From the NCBI RefSeq assembly GCF_051106095.1, contig NC_135795.1:4332501-4396500 (forward strand): DNA of 64,000 nucleotides, read 5' to 3'. Made by a program: the position numbers and the translations under genes. Source of the stretch: Pogona vitticeps (taxonomy: Eukaryota > Chordata > Lepidosauria > Squamata > Agamidae). Below the pieces are notes generated by a model, which worked only from the letters and a program-made list of their open reading frames with translations, was not told the DNA's origin and did no database searches. Positions 34,070 to 46,017 of the stretch are shown piece by piece (position 1 is the stretch's first letter; each line of letters begins with the position of its first letter).

Positions 34070-35100
34070 TCTCTGTTTTTATTTTCCATTTTACATGTGG
34101 TCCCCTGCCCAGAGTAGTGCTGTGATACTAATGGGAGCGGGATACAAATTGAGTAACCAAATAAATAAATATCCATTTTTCCACTAATTGCATGGGGGGG
34201 GGGACCCTGATAGATTTAATCTGCTCCCAGTTGGAAAGCCTGTTTTGCCTTGGCCTTCAGTCTAAGCTATTTGGGGTCCTGGGAGAAAAAAAACGGCTTT
34301 TCACCTGCCCCTCACCTGTCCTCAGGTGTGTGAAGATGATGAAACGAAGGCTGCATGGCGAAGGCCCTGGCACCGGGTTCAATCCCTGTCCCCACGGCCC
34401 CGGCCACCGACAGACCAGGAGATGAGAGGGGAAAGCCAGGTTTCCTCAAAGGAAAACAAGAAACGAGGACGGCATGGAGGCGGTCACCAAAGAACAGCGG
34501 CTTAGCTTTCAAGAAGGAGAAAACACCCAGAAAAATGAAGAAATCACCCCCTTACTCACATCTCCGAATCTCGATTCCTGGGTGGAAGCAATGGCCTGGA
34601 AGCCCCTTCTCGGCTCTCTCGCTCTTCCTGCTTTTGAAATGAGCAAGGTTTCTTCACCGCCACTTCCTTGTTCGTCTCCGTGCCAAGCACCAAAGGCAAC
34701 TCACAAACTTATAACTCCCAGGGCTTCCGCGAAAAAACAGACACACCCTCCCCGGCCGGGCAAGGAAGGGAAAAAAAAACCACCTGGAACGTTTGCTGCA
34801 TTACACCAGTGAGATTCTTTGGGGGTTTTTCCCCCTCCCCACAGGCCTGCAACTGCTGCAAAACCCTCTGAGCCTGTTCTCTAGCGGTGATGTACGGAAA
34901 CGGACTCCAGGGTTCTGCGTTCAAATCCCGCCCGGGCCATGGAACTTCGCCTTCCAGATGGCCCCCTGACCTGCCCCACAGGGTTGCCACCCAAAGGGAA
35001 ATGTGCAGGAGTCAAAGAGACATGACCCAGAGCTCTTTGGAAGGAAAGCGGCACAGACTCATCCTCTGGGGCGGGACCCCTGAGGGTCATCTAGCCGAAC
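34070..35100. other. Intergenic region with SINE-like fragments
   Basis: 34090-34170 looks like a retroposon tail (GGGAGCGGGATACAAATTGA, then AAATAAATAAAT). 34350-34400 has a B-box-like GGGTTCAATCCCTG. 34880-35000 has CGTTCAAATCCCGCC and CCACAGGGTTGCCACCC, as in a tRNA SINE. No gene is recognised. Confidence 0.45.
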
Positions 35101-35814
35101 CTCCTTCCCAATGCTAGCCGAAGCCTAACAAACTGAGAAATGTGTAAATGTCACACATGCGCGCAGGAAGAAGACGTGGCAACTCCTGTTACCCAGTGGA
35201 CAGGGCTGGTCTCGGTTTCAAAGACCGGCTGGGGTATGACAGCAGGGTGTGTGTGGGGTGGACCAAAGTTGTTTGTGGGTGCATGCGCAGATGGGGGTGC
35301 GCGCATGCATGAGCAGGGATGTGAAGCTGGTCCTTATCCAGCACTACCAGCCACGGAGAAGTTGCGAAGTGATTCTGGCTCTTCCGTGTCGTCAATTCAG
35401 AACCGACGTACGACGGCCGCAATAGGATCTTCACGGTACGTGAGGTATTTAAGGGCTTGTTTTACCAATTCCATGCCTTCCCCCAGTTGAGTTCCCGTGG
35501 CCGAGCCGGGGGATCAAACCCAGCTGACAAATTAGTTCGCCTATATACAAACAAGGCTTAAATGTATGAAAAGTGAAATATATGTATGACAAAAAAATGT
35601 TTTGAATGATCAATAGGGGGCAATCTTGCGTTGTTTAATTTCGAACCGAGCTGGCCTAGAAGCAGAAAGCGGAGATGGCAACGTGGTTTGGTTTATTGAT
35701 AGGTTTGGTAGTTCCCGGAATTTGTGATTTTTAGCACAACCAGGATGTGGAAAAAGTGTGTGTGTTTTTAAAAAAACATCCAGGGAACCGTGGTTGGTAA
35801 ACCGTTGTTTTAAA
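35101..35814. other. Intergenic stretch, nothing recognised
   Basis: No gene or repeat is recognised. Confidence 0.45.
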
Positions 35815-36075
35815 CTAGAGCTGGGCACGAACCACCCGGTTCGACAGTTCGCACCCGTTTTGTGTTTTTTTTGGTCCAAATAGGTGTTTCGCGCTTCCCA
35901 GCCCCGCCTCCTCTGTCAGACACCCACTTAGAGGCAGGGCACAAAGGAGGCAGGGCAGTGCATCCAGAAGGCTGCCTGCTGCAGGAGGCAGAGCTAGGAA
36001 GCACCAAAGTCCTGTTTGTATGAGCACGAACCAGCATGAACTGCGAAACTGATGGTTCGTGCCCATCTCAACTCT
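35815..36075. repeat. MITE with TAGAGCTGGGCACGAACCAC ends
   Basis: The left end TAGAGCTGGGCACGAACCAC pairs with the reverse complement of GGTTCGTGCCCATCTCAACT. About 260 bp, non-coding. A related diverged piece with GAGGTGGTTCGTAGCTACCA and TTTGTGGTTCATTTT is at about 38430-38535. Confidence 0.65.
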
Positions 36076-36454
36076 AAACCTTTGGCTCAGGACTGGTAAA
36101 CGTGGAGATGTTCTTTCTTTCTTCATACCAGAGACATCACAGCACAATTAGTAAGTATATCAGTTTTTTTTTCACCCAGTAGCAGGCAAGATCAAACAGA
36201 GCAGTTAGTGCTACGTTTTCCATGGTAACTGTTGCAGAGGTTTGACCCTCCTGAGGTTCCATCGATTTTAAGAGACGACTCGTTCTTTCTTTTCATATTG
36301 AAGTCCCAGCATGTCCTGCTCTTCCTCCAAGATTCACAGATGCAGGGGCAGAAAAAAACACACCTTTTTCCTTGATTTTAATCTGAGAAGGGCAGGACTG
36401 TAGCCAAAGAGCGGATGCTGTTTTGAGTCTTTCATTATTAGCCGCTACCTCTTG

Positions 36455-36575
36455 TTGTATGTCTATGGCTGTGGAGCCAGTGGTTGGGAGTTCCATTCCC
36501 CCACGGGGCCTTCTTGACAGGGGCTGGACTGGATGATCTATAGGGTCCCTTCCAGCTCTGCCGCTCTACAATTAC
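36455..36575 (+). repeat. tRNA-derived SINE
   Basis: GGTTGGGAGTTCCATTCCCC (B box), then GACAGGGGCTGGACTGGATG and GGGTCCCTTCCAGCTCTGCC, a CR1-like tail. Confidence 0.75.
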
Positions 36576-36987
36576 AAGGCCCAAAAGCCAGGGTGGCTGA
36601 CAATTGTTGGACAGACAAGTAAATCCAAACAAGATAAAATACTGATAGAAAATAAATCCCTACCAATAGCAGAACTGCCTACGAATTTTTAAAAATGCAA
36701 ATACGGGAAAACAGACTGTGGAACGTTGTGTTAGTATGAGAGATGGAAAAAGACAGAAAAACATTCCCTTCTTTACAGTCTCTCTGTGTGCCTCATATTT
36801 TACCCTTCCTCTCCTGTTTCTCACTCCACGTTCAAAAATATACCTTCGGCTCTTTGAAGCCTTGTGCCAAGAGCACTGGATGCAGGTACGAATCAAACCA
36901 TCGACCAGGTCCAGCAGACACTCACAACACGAACTTACTTTTACATGCACTTGTATAAAATTTTTTCTTTTCCCACTCTAAATCATA

Positions 36988-37293
36988 CAGTAGGGCCCCT
37001 CTGTATCCACGGGATCAGAATCAATGGTTTCACTTATCCATGGTCTGAAAATATTAGAAATATAAAAAGAAAAAGAAAAAAAAATAACATTTGCATGTTT
37101 TACCATAACCAACCACTAGAGAGAACCAGAGAATGTGCTATGAATGCTTTTTAGTGAAGCCTACATAGTATGCTCTCTGGCACCCTCTAGTGGCTAGTTC
37201 TGGTAACATTATTAAATGTATATACATTGGGATTTTTTTAATAATATAAGTGAATCAGTGGATACTGATCCCGCGGATAAGGGGGTCCTACTG
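36988..37293. repeat. Tigger-like MITE with CTCF-like core on both hairpin arms, copy 7
   Basis: 306 bp with TA on both sides. Ends CAGTAGGGCCCCTCTGTATC and GGATAAGGGGGTCCTACTG. The left arm near 37108-37130 has CCAACCACTAGAGAGAACCA; the right arm near 37170-37200 has CTCTGGCACCCTCTAGTGGC. Almost the same length as the copy at 26876. Confidence 0.85.
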
Positions 37294-39087
37294 TATTTTG
37301 ACTTTAGATAGGTCTGCTCTGAACAATGATTCATCTAAAACAGCTTCCAAGGTTTCTTGGGGAAGGCGTTCATCTCCTTCCTGTGCTTCTTTTCCTATTT
37401 ATCTCACACACCCCAAAGGAGCCGCTATGACCGTCACACGTCTCCGTCTTCAGTATTCAGCAAGAGAGGACAAGGTGGAGAAGCAGAATCTTAGAAGTGC
37501 AGAGCGGGCAGGGACTCTGTGGATCCTCAAGGCCGGCTCATGTCGAAGAGGTACAGTGGGGAAAATCAACTCCCAACTCCGTAGCCAGAGACCTCAATTG
37601 TTGAGTTCTCCAGCAGTTCGCCGATACAGGTTCCCCCCCCCCTTTCTGGGCAATCAACGCTTTTAGCTTGTGACTTCTCGGAGGCTATACAACCTCTCGC
37701 TCTGAGAGAGGGTTTGCTTGCAAATGAATAGCATCAGCCCTGCTGGAGAGATGCAGTGAGCGTCTTCTGCAAGATGCGGCTGGGCCACCTCGTAGCCGTC
37801 CGAGATCAGAGACTGGCCTAAGGCCGCCCATCTGGGGCCTCACCTTTGAAGACGTCACTGGCCCGTACGCAGAGCAGCAGGCGCAGTGGCTGGACTTATC
37901 TGATGTGACAAGCGAACAAAGCAATGTGACGGCTTGTTTACGGCTTGGTGCTTCCCCCCCCCCCCCGCACATTGATCTGGGCCCAAAATTTAGCCTTCTT
38001 GGCCAGAAATCTGGAAACAGATGAAAGCACCTGCCGGAACAGAAGCCAAAACCCACTTTGAAGGATGAGTTATCTATAATGCGGATGTGGGCCATCTTTG
38101 CTGGTCAGGGGGCTTCCCACTCTATCTTTGGCCCTTGAAGGACCACCGTCTCACCTGCACCCAATACCACCCATTTCCCCCAACGTATTTTTTGTAAAAA
38201 AAAGGCTTTTGAACAACTGAAAAGAAGCTTCCTAGGAAAAGCTCTCTTGCACTCTCAAGTGGCCACCATGTGTGGGGGCTCCCAGGCTGCTGGGGGGGAT
38301 TCACACGAGAGTTTTCCCCCTGTACCCCCTATACAGCACAAGCGCCTTCCTCCTTTAAAATAAACACCAGAAACGGAGTGCGGGGGGGGCTGCGTCTGGG
38401 CTGCACGTTGTGCGCCTCGGTGGTCAGGCGTAGAGATGCATCGAGGTGGTTCGTAGCTACCACCGAACCACGAATGGCCCGCCAGACCCCGGAAAAACAA
38501 ACCGGTTTGTGGTTCATTTTTCATTCAGTGTCTGGGGGAAGGGGATCGATCCTAACTCCTCCGGTTCGGTTCTGAGTCCATTCTGGGTCCTTTTTTTAAA
38601 GAGTGGACCCTCCAGGCCCGAGGGACCCCCCCCCCCCCGTGGATCCGTTCTCCTGCCACTTTGCTTTTCTGCCAGCAACCTGCGAGGCAGCCCTCCAGCT
38701 TCTGTTCCGAAGCGAAGCCTCCTCTCTGATCATCATCAGCGCCTTGTAGAGGAATGCAATTGCCTGCCTTTTAAGGGCTTGAATGGGAGATGATTGCGGG
38801 CTGGCCAGAAGAAGGGATGCTTGAATAGAACCGGCAGGCGGGAAGCGAGGCAAATGCTTTTAAAAGGGGGCTGGAAAACACCGCAGCTCGCGAATATCCA
38901 TCAACGGAGAGCAGACGCTGACTTTACTATGGGGATGACCCACAAGATTGTGCCACCTGCGGCCGAGAGCACATCGCACACGCCAACGTGAACAGAGAGG
39001 TGCTTTTGACTCTAACACTCACCATGCCTGGAGGTGGGAGATGGCATTTCAGTTGGAATAGAACTCTTCGAACCACCATCCTCTTAC
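37294..39087. other. Intergenic region
   Basis: C runs at 37956-37967 and 38628-38638 and the repeat fragment near 38430. The open frame on the minus strand at 37685-38095 has no homology I recognise. No gene is called. Confidence 0.45.
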
Positions 39088-39195
39088 AACAGCAGTGCTG
39101 GAAGGGATCCCATGGGATCATCCAGTCCAGCCCCTTGTCAAGAAGGCCCCACGGGGGAATTGAACTCCCAACACCTGAGCTAACCAGCCAAACTA
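39088..39195 (-). repeat. tRNA-derived SINE, reverse strand
   Basis: AGTGCTGGAAGGGATCCCAT, then CATCCAGTCCAGCCCC and GGGGGAATTGAACTCCCAAC. Confidence 0.75.
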
Positions 39196-39224
39196 ATACA
39201 AGTAAAGGAAATCATTGACTGGCA

Positions 39225-39635
39225 TTGGCAAACTTAAGAGCTCACTCTGAGATGTGGGTAAGAGAAAGAATAAAAAAGTTTCATTCACTCACAGATGGAA
39301 CAGATCAAAAACAGCATCCTGAACAAAAGAAAGACTGCTTACAGCAGCAGGCCTCAATAGACACACAGCCTCCTTCCAGTCAGACTCCTGCAGACTACAC
39401 TCGCATCATGGCTAACGGGCTAAAAAAGAGAGGGAAAAAGACACTTAAGCAGAGAGGTGTGGCTCTCTTTGAAATCAGAAGGAACCATGGGTTACTGCTT
39501 GATGGATGGACAGCCACCTCTACCCAGAAACGTCCCTCCCTGCCACACCTCCTAAAGGCAGCCTACAAGTCTGAAATAACTGGAACAGAATTAAAAGCAT
39601 TTGTTTGCTCACTCAGTTCAGTTCATCCGACCTGA
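39225..39635 (+). other. Unrecognised open frame of 136 codons
   Basis: An uninterrupted frame whose product is lysine- and glutamine-rich (AHSEMWVRERIKKF; NGLKKRGKKTLKQRGVALFE). I do not recognise a domain. There is no promoter, good splice site or conserved neighbour to support a gene, and it lies among repeats. It may be a piece of a mobile-element protein or chance. Confidence 0.25.
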
Positions 39636-40361
39636 TGGATTAAACATCTGGATGCATCTGGCAACCTACAAAGAGGCCATAAGAGAGAGAACTACTCCTT
39701 AGAAACATACGAAAAGAAGCCGGATCGTTGGTCCACCTAATCCTATATTGTCAGCTCTGACCAGCAGCAGTCGCCTGTCTGGGGTTTCTTCGTCCGGCGC
39801 TACCTGGAGATGTCGTGTTGGTTTGTGGGGAGGCACAGCCCTACGACCACACTTTTCCTCTTGGCCAGTAATTAATCTAGAAAACTGCCTTGTTTTCAAG
39901 GGGTGTTCTGGGGGAAAGAGGGGGAAAAGAAGTTTCTTCTTCCCATCTCACGGCATCGAACACCTGTCGGAGGCTGTGACTGGCGAGAAAATTAAGCGGT
40001 TTGCTTTCAGGAGACTTTGTCGTAGGAGGCCTAGAGACTCATCAAGCGCAGTAGACTTTTTCGCTTTTGCTTTTATTGCCCACCGATGGGGGGATAATAT
40101 TTCTACCTCCCTGCTATTCCAGAAAACAGTTTGCGCTGATGGATTGCTGCAGGATGAGGGGCTGTGCATTTATTCATGGGGAGACAGTGGATCGAAGCGA
40201 CGGTGAAGGACGGGAGGGAGAAGCGGCTGGACAGGTGAGGGCGGTACGTGGCTTGTTCGCTAGGCAGAAGGGTCCGCAGGTAAATGCAGGAGATGCTGCA
40301 GGTAAACAAAGGGAGGCAGGAGACAAACAGGTGGGTTCGGTGAAGACCGATGAAATAGGGT

Positions 40362-40560
40362 GGCCCTGTGGTGTAGTGGACAGAGGGATGAACTAAAACT
40401 CAGGAGTCCTGGGTTCAAATCTAGGCTCCGTCACAAAAACTCACCGGGAGCCCGGAACTGGTAAAACCGTTCCTTATATCTCTCTCACTTTCCACGGAAG
40501 TGCTCTTAAGGTTGCTAATACGCCGGTTCTGACTTGATGGGCACTCTGCCAGGGAAACGC
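40362..40560 (+). repeat. tRNA-derived SINE
   Basis: GGCCCTGTGGTGTAGTGGAC (A box), GGGTTCAAATCTAGG (B box), and the tail GCCGGTTCTGACTTGATGGG. Confidence 0.8.
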
Positions 40561-40949
40561 ACCTGGGTGTGTGTGTGGAACTGATAAAAAAAAACCCCAC
40601 TCCTTAAAAATCTCGCCTTGGAAATCTTATCAAGGTGACTATAAGTTCTGGCTTGATGGCACCGAACGAATCACGGTCTTGCTCCGCGAGGGGAACACCA
40701 GCTTCATGGGCAAGTTTGATGGCTCGGGCGTGGAGCTTTGAAGGAATTATGTGTCAGAGAGAAAAACAGCAGGAGATGCACATGTGGGATTTTAACCCTG
40801 GCAGATTCTCACATCCCTACATCTCACCAGTCTCCCTTGAGGAAGGGCTGATTTGCTCTACACAGCCCTTCAAAATAAAGTCTTCAGGGAGTCCCAGCTC
40901 CATTGTATCATCCATATGAAGCTCCTCGTCTTTTAAGATCTTCTGGGAA

Positions 40950-41368
40950 GGGCTGTTTTCTCGGTTCCACCGATTTCCCAAGCCTGAGGACAACAGACAG
41001 GGCCTTCTCGGTGGCTGCTCCCAGATTCAGAGGGTGAAGCCAGATTAGCCTTCTCCCTCTCGCCCTTCCATCATTGACAAACAAAGACTTTCCCGTTCAG
41101 GAAGTAGCAGTAAGTTGTCTCCAGAATACAGACGACTAACTTGTAGGCTTTTAAAATTGTCTATAAAAGCATCACCCATTCTTACATTGGTGTGATCTTG
41201 GGGACCCACACGATCTTGTCCTTTTTCTTTTTAATCTCGATTTTTTTACTCTTACTATAGGTTTAATTGTTTTAAAGATATTTCTATAGCCGTTTTAAAA
41301 CTGTAGTTTGCTTAATAGTTTTAGTTGCTCGGAGCGACGGTCCCCTATGGGGAGAAAGGCAGCAGATG
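40950..41368 (+). repeat. LINE 3' end (L2/CR1-like)
   Basis: GGGCCTTCTCGGTGGCTGCT, then TTAATTGTTTTAAAGATA and the tail TTGCTCGGAGCGACGGTCCC, which follows the usual layout of a reptile L2/CR1 3' end (coding end, T-rich UTR, conserved tail). Confidence 0.55.
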
Positions 41369-41369
41369 G

Positions 41370-41617
41370 AGTCAGAACCGTGGTCTCCGCGAGGGCTCAG
41401 TTCCACGCCCCCCCACCTGTGGATGCTGAAACCCGCGGAAGTGCCAGACACTATACATTTCATGGTCTCTGTCCCCCTCTAGTGGCTAGTTCTGGTAAAT
41501 ACACCCTGGAAATACATACATGTAGGTATTTTGGGGTTTTTTTTTTCAATTCAGTATTTTCAGCCAGCAGATAAGCGAAACAGTGGATACTAATCTTGTA
41601 GGCGGTGGAGTCCTACA
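41370..41617. repeat. Tigger-like MITE with CTCF-like core, copy 8
   Basis: GTGGATGCTGAAACCCGCGG on the left; core GTCCCCCTCTAGTGGCTAGT at 41471-41490; GATAAGCGAAACAGTGGATA and GGAGTCCTAC on the right. Terminal bases are diverged. Confidence 0.7.
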
Positions 41618-41808
41618 GCAAGCAAACAAACAAATAAACAAATGCTGCAGTTGCAATTTTCTTTATTGTTTGCCTCTCGTCTAGCTCAATTATCCAGGCA
41701 CTGGGTTCAGATCTTGCTCAAAGGAGCCCCTTTCACGCCCTAAGGCCCTTGCATCTCAGAAGAACATGTTCAACACCCACAAATACCTCGTTCTTTCCAT
41801 GCTGTGTT

Positions 41809-41814
<6 letters not shown>

Positions 41815-41842
<28 letters not shown>
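41815..41842. repeat. CT microsatellite
   Basis: About 14 CT units. Confidence 0.95.
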
Positions 41843-43309
41843 TAGACCTTTTGTTCTTAAGCAGAGCGAACGACTGGAGTGCTCTCAGCAGCACATTGCG
41901 GGAAAGCGTTATTATTTCCAGGGTCACAAAAGCACGGGAGGGCAGACCTGCTCTGCCCCCCACAACAAGCAGGCCAATGCTCCCTGGCCTCTCAATCTCA
42001 GGAGGTTTGTCGGAGGGCTGGCGTTTTTGACACGCACATCTTAACAGAACGTACGTGACAAATCGGAACAAGCCTGCAGTTCTACGCCTGCTTCCTTGGA
42101 GCTTAACCCAGTCACAATCCCTGGGGCTCACAAAGAAAATATGATTTAAAACAGAGCATTCATTGGTCGTATACCACGATCCCCCCCCTTCGCCTTTCAG
42201 GAAGCAAATGAAGCTGGTTCGCGCCCAGAAGGTGGCCTGTCCTTTCTGACCCTCACCCGGGATACGCCAAGGGCTGCCATTAGCAAGAGCAACTTGTTGA
42301 CTCGTATTGTCACACTAAGATCGGATTGACGGTGGTTTGTGTGTGTGTGTGTGTGTTTGTGTGTGTTTTTTTAGCCTTCTCCCGAACCGGGCTTCTAGAC
42401 TCGGCGGTCGATAAGCGGGAACGAAAGAAAACCACAAATAAAAAGTATGAAAGAAATTGAATGGGTTGCTATGGCCAACCAGAGGTCAGGGCATTAGCTG
42501 AGACTGGGTTCCCACCGGAGCTGTATTTGGTTGACTTTGGTTTGGTGGTACAATCCTGCCCGCCCCGGGAGAGCCTCCTAGATGTCTGGAGTGCTAATCC
42601 GGCAGCGTTTGCTTTCCTGCGCCGTGAAGGTCAAGTCAGACTTGACCTTCTGTCTCCTTCCCGCCCTGGCCGGCACTGTGTTTGGCTTTATTACCCCCTT
42701 CCTTTCCAGGTATGACATTCTTTTAATGAGTGTTTACCGAATGTGGCCAGAAACGGGGATTTATTAAACCACGTGCTCCAGACTTTGAGCACTACATTTT
42801 TGGCCGCAAACTGGGCTCCCTCAGTGAGGGACCCCCGCTGATTTCCCAGCGGCCGTTTGGACCTCTAGGCTTGATGGAAAAATACCTGTTTGGAGGAAAG
42901 GAAACACAGCAGTAAAAAGCTAATGTGTGACTAGTCCTCCGTTGAACCTCGGCCAACGAACCCTTGGAGAAGACGTCTATCGGAGCCGTGTCTTCGGCTC
43001 TCAGCTTGCTCGTTTTTGTGTTTTTCCTTCTGCCTGGGGGAGAGAGAGGCGGACGACGGTATACAGGCTCCCGAGGAACAGATCTGCACCCTTCCCGTTG
43101 GAAATATCCAAATGTGGATTTGTGCAGCGAATTTTGGCACGCTCGAAAGTCCCGGTTGTCACGCTCACGTTACAGCCCTGCCTAAGGGGAGGAAAGCAAC
43201 CTGAGGTCGTTTGGCGCCTCACAAACTCAGAAATAGGTGCGATTCGTGTGTGCTTCAGACGGTTGTGGTTTTAAAGCAGAGTTGGTTCAACGACAGATCC
43301 TTTCTCTCT
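41843..43309. other. Intergenic region with a GT tract and one perfect palindrome
   Basis: A GT tract lies near 42336-42366. Apart from the palindrome at 42627 I see no gene or repeat I can name. Confidence 0.45.
42627..42649. promoter_or_regulatory. Perfect 11-bp inverted repeat with AGGTCA half-sites
   Basis: AAGGTCAAGTC and GACTTGACCTT flank a single A. Each arm holds the nuclear-receptor half-site AGGTCA; TGAAGGTCA resembles an ERR/NR5A extended site. Function is a guess. Confidence 0.4.
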
Positions 43310-43480
43310 AGTGGTGCCACCCAGGTGTCCAACTCATGCTTGGTTTTGCTTTCCAGACCCAGCCTGTCTGAGTTCGAAGCCTCGATGTGCATCTTCACGC
43401 CGTCCTTCGATTTTTAAGTGTAAGGATGTGCCACTTATTCATAGGGTTGCCGTAAATCAGAAGTGACTTGACAGCCGTAA
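43310..43480 (+). repeat. SINE fragment
   Basis: It contains TGAGTTCGAAGCCTC (B-box-like) and ends AATCAGAAGTGACTTGACAG, the tail shared with other SINEs and LINE fragments here. Confidence 0.5.
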
Positions 43481-44714
43481 CAAGGAGAAGAATCTGGATT
43501 TCTTGACCCATTCCTCCAACCTACAACCACTACACTGCCAGTGTCTCCTTTCTGATTCTATGGGTTTGGGGGGGATTCTGTCTGCAAACCAAGTTACCAG
43601 CACAGTCAAACACCACATTTCTCTCTGAGCTGTCTGCAAAAATAGACGTCACCTTTCAGTTTTCACAGCAGGAAGACCTGCCATGTTTCTGCGTTGGCTC
43701 TCCAAGAGACAACTCGGTGAGAAGAAGCATTTCTGCAGGCAGCCTTAAAGCTGTCCGACAGAAATGGTGGACAGCTGATAAAGGTCAGATGCAGCGACAT
43801 TTGAAAACCCAGGTTTATTTGCTTGGATTCTCCTCCCACAACCTCCGGCTCACCATCTTGACATGTCCCCTTTTTGCTGCTATCCCCTGGAGACCGATGG
43901 GCAATGCTGAAGTTCTCAAGTACTCGTAGCTAAGTCCTCATTGCTAAGGCGAGTCCTGAACTTTGGGCGAATTTATTGATCTCTGTCAACCTAGTTTTCA
44001 TCTTCACTCATTGCAGGTCTTTTATAAAGCTAAGGGGCCATAACTGACCATTTAAGACCAAGCCACCCCTGTAAGAAGTAGATCCAATATACAGATCAGA
44101 ACTGGTGGCAGCGTAAGTTTTGTATGACTTGCTACTGCTAGCTGCAACCCAATGGGGTGAATCTCGGTTGTGCAGTTAGGTGCCTGACCTGACACAGGAA
44201 CAACACACACCTAGGCATCTCACAACCCACAATTAACTTCGGCAAGTTATACATTCACACAAACACCGATAAGATCCTGGCTCCAGATGCATTCCTCTTA
44301 ACTTCGGGTGTGACTGTGTTAACAGTGGGATGTTCTGGTTCACATTGTTTTCCCATTGATCACATGATCTAAAAACAAATGTGAATCACCCCGGATTCCC
44401 CCTATCCATCTGTAGTTTTTCTTTCTTTTCTGCCATAGCACGGGCCTCTGCTTTTCCCCCCACAGCAAATCCATTTTCAGTGGTTCAGACAATCTGATTG
44501 CTTGAACTGATGCAGGAAGGTATGATTCTGTATCGACTTCTTTCTTGTGAAAAGTTCATGCTTAGACACAAAAAAGAAGAAAAAGGGGAAAAAAGAAAAC
44601 AAGAGGTGGAAATTGCCACTTGATCCTTGTTTACAGCTTATTAAGATTGTTCTGCAAGTCAGGAGGGCTACAGGAGAGCTAACAAGCTGCAAACAAGGCA
44701 GTCTAGTCCATTTC
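43481..44714. other. Intergenic stretch, nothing recognised
   Basis: No gene or named repeat is recognised. Confidence 0.45.
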
Positions 44715-44729
44715 CTCCTCCTCCTCCTC

Positions 44730-44761
<32 letters not shown>

Positions 44762-44762
44762 G
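44715..44762. repeat. TCC/CT pyrimidine microsatellite
   Basis: Five TCC units followed by CT units with one TTT interruption. Confidence 0.9.
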
Positions 44763-44863
44763 TGGCCAGTTAATGTGAATTTACTCGGGGAAACTCCACT
44801 TTCCAGGTACAACTTCACTCCCCCCCCCCACTGTGTACTCACACCCTTATACACACCTTACAG

Positions 44864-44940
44864 ACAGCTAAATGTGGCTCATCTAGGAGAAAAGGCTTAA
44901 ACTGTAAGGCTTCGAGGCTTAGCTCAGCTTAGCTTCCTCT
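44864..44940. repeat. Unnamed dispersed repeat, copy 1
   Basis: ACAGCTAAATGTGGCTCATC, then GGAGAAAAGGCTTAAACTGT and CGAGGCTTAGCTCAGCTTAG. It aligns with 46918-46997 with scattered differences. Confidence 0.5.
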
Positions 44941-45351
44941 TCAGAAGGGACGTTGTTCTTGGTGGCTGGGCAGGCGACGAGATGCATCTGGTACCTGTAA
45001 AAGTTATCACCACTTCCTCCATAACTTTTACACTGCATGGCTTTATAGAGTTTTTCCTGGCCTAAAACAAAAACTGAGTCTTATGGAAGGTTCATTGCTA
45101 GTCCAGGGAGGCTTTCTTCTCTTCGCCCTCCACCACTGTTGTCAAGAGCGCACAAATTGCAGCGCTCTGTGGCTTACCTCAAATGGCTAAGCAGGTCTGA
45201 TTTAAATGTAGTCCCTTCTTCCTGCTTTTCCTCCCCTGCACGGATGCTATGAAAGTGCAACATAAATAACAAAGCACCTTCCCTCTGCACTATAGAGTCT
45301 TGGTGTCATCTCACTCTAGCCCAGAAAGGTCCCTCCCAGCCAAACCTACTA

Positions 45352-46016
45352 TAGTGGACCCTCGACTTATAGACGGCTCGACTTACAGACTTTTTGAGTT
45401 ACAGACTTCTCTGGCCGCAAAATTTAGGTTCGACTTGTAGCCGGAGAATCGACCTACAGACCAGGAAAAAAACCCAAAATGGAACAAAACAGCCGGTTAC
45501 AGATTAATCGGTTTTCAATGCACTGCAGGTCGATGGAGCCTAGACCTATAGACTTTTTGACCTGCAGCCACTGTTCCAATACGGATTACAGTGGTGCCCC
45601 GCAATACGACCCCGCAGTACGACGAAACCGCAGTACAATGACTTTTTTGGTGGTTCCTATGGGGGAAATCTGGTTTACAATGATTAGGTCCTTGCTTCGC
45701 GAACTGTTTATTCACTAAACGACAATTTTTCCGGCTCCACAAAATGGCTTCCCTTCACAAAATGGCTGGCTTCCCTTCACAAAATGTTTTTTTTCCAGAC
45801 AGAAGCTTTGCAAGACAGGGATTTTAAACAGCTGATTGGCGGTTCTCTATGGGCGATCTTCGCTGGACGACGAAGTATTTCCCCATTGGAACGCATTAAC
45901 CGGTTTTCAATGCATTCCAATGAGGGTTTTTTTTTTGCTGTGTAGCGATGTTCCTGGAACGGATTATTGTCGTCATGCGGGGCACCACTGTAATTCCATA
46001 AGTCGAGGGTCTACTG
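45352..46016. repeat. MITE with TAGTGGACCCTCGACTTATA ends, split by another MITE
   Basis: TA on both sides. Ends TAGTGGACCCTCGACTTATA and CATAAGTCGAGGGTCTACTG. Without the nested element (45589-45990 plus one TA) it is 261 bp. Confidence 0.8.
45589..45990. repeat. MITE with CAGTGGTGCC ends, copy 3, nested
   Basis: 402 bp, TA on both sides (45587-45588 and 45991-45992), inside the MITE at 45352-46016. Ends CAGTGGTGCCCCGCAATACG and CATGCGGGGCACCACTG. Confidence 0.85.
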
Positions 46017-46017
46017 T

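Noticed and set aside
39225-39635. A new gene
   Set aside because: The frame is open but has no recognised domain, splice sites or promoter and is flanked by SINEs; kept only as an unrecognised frame.
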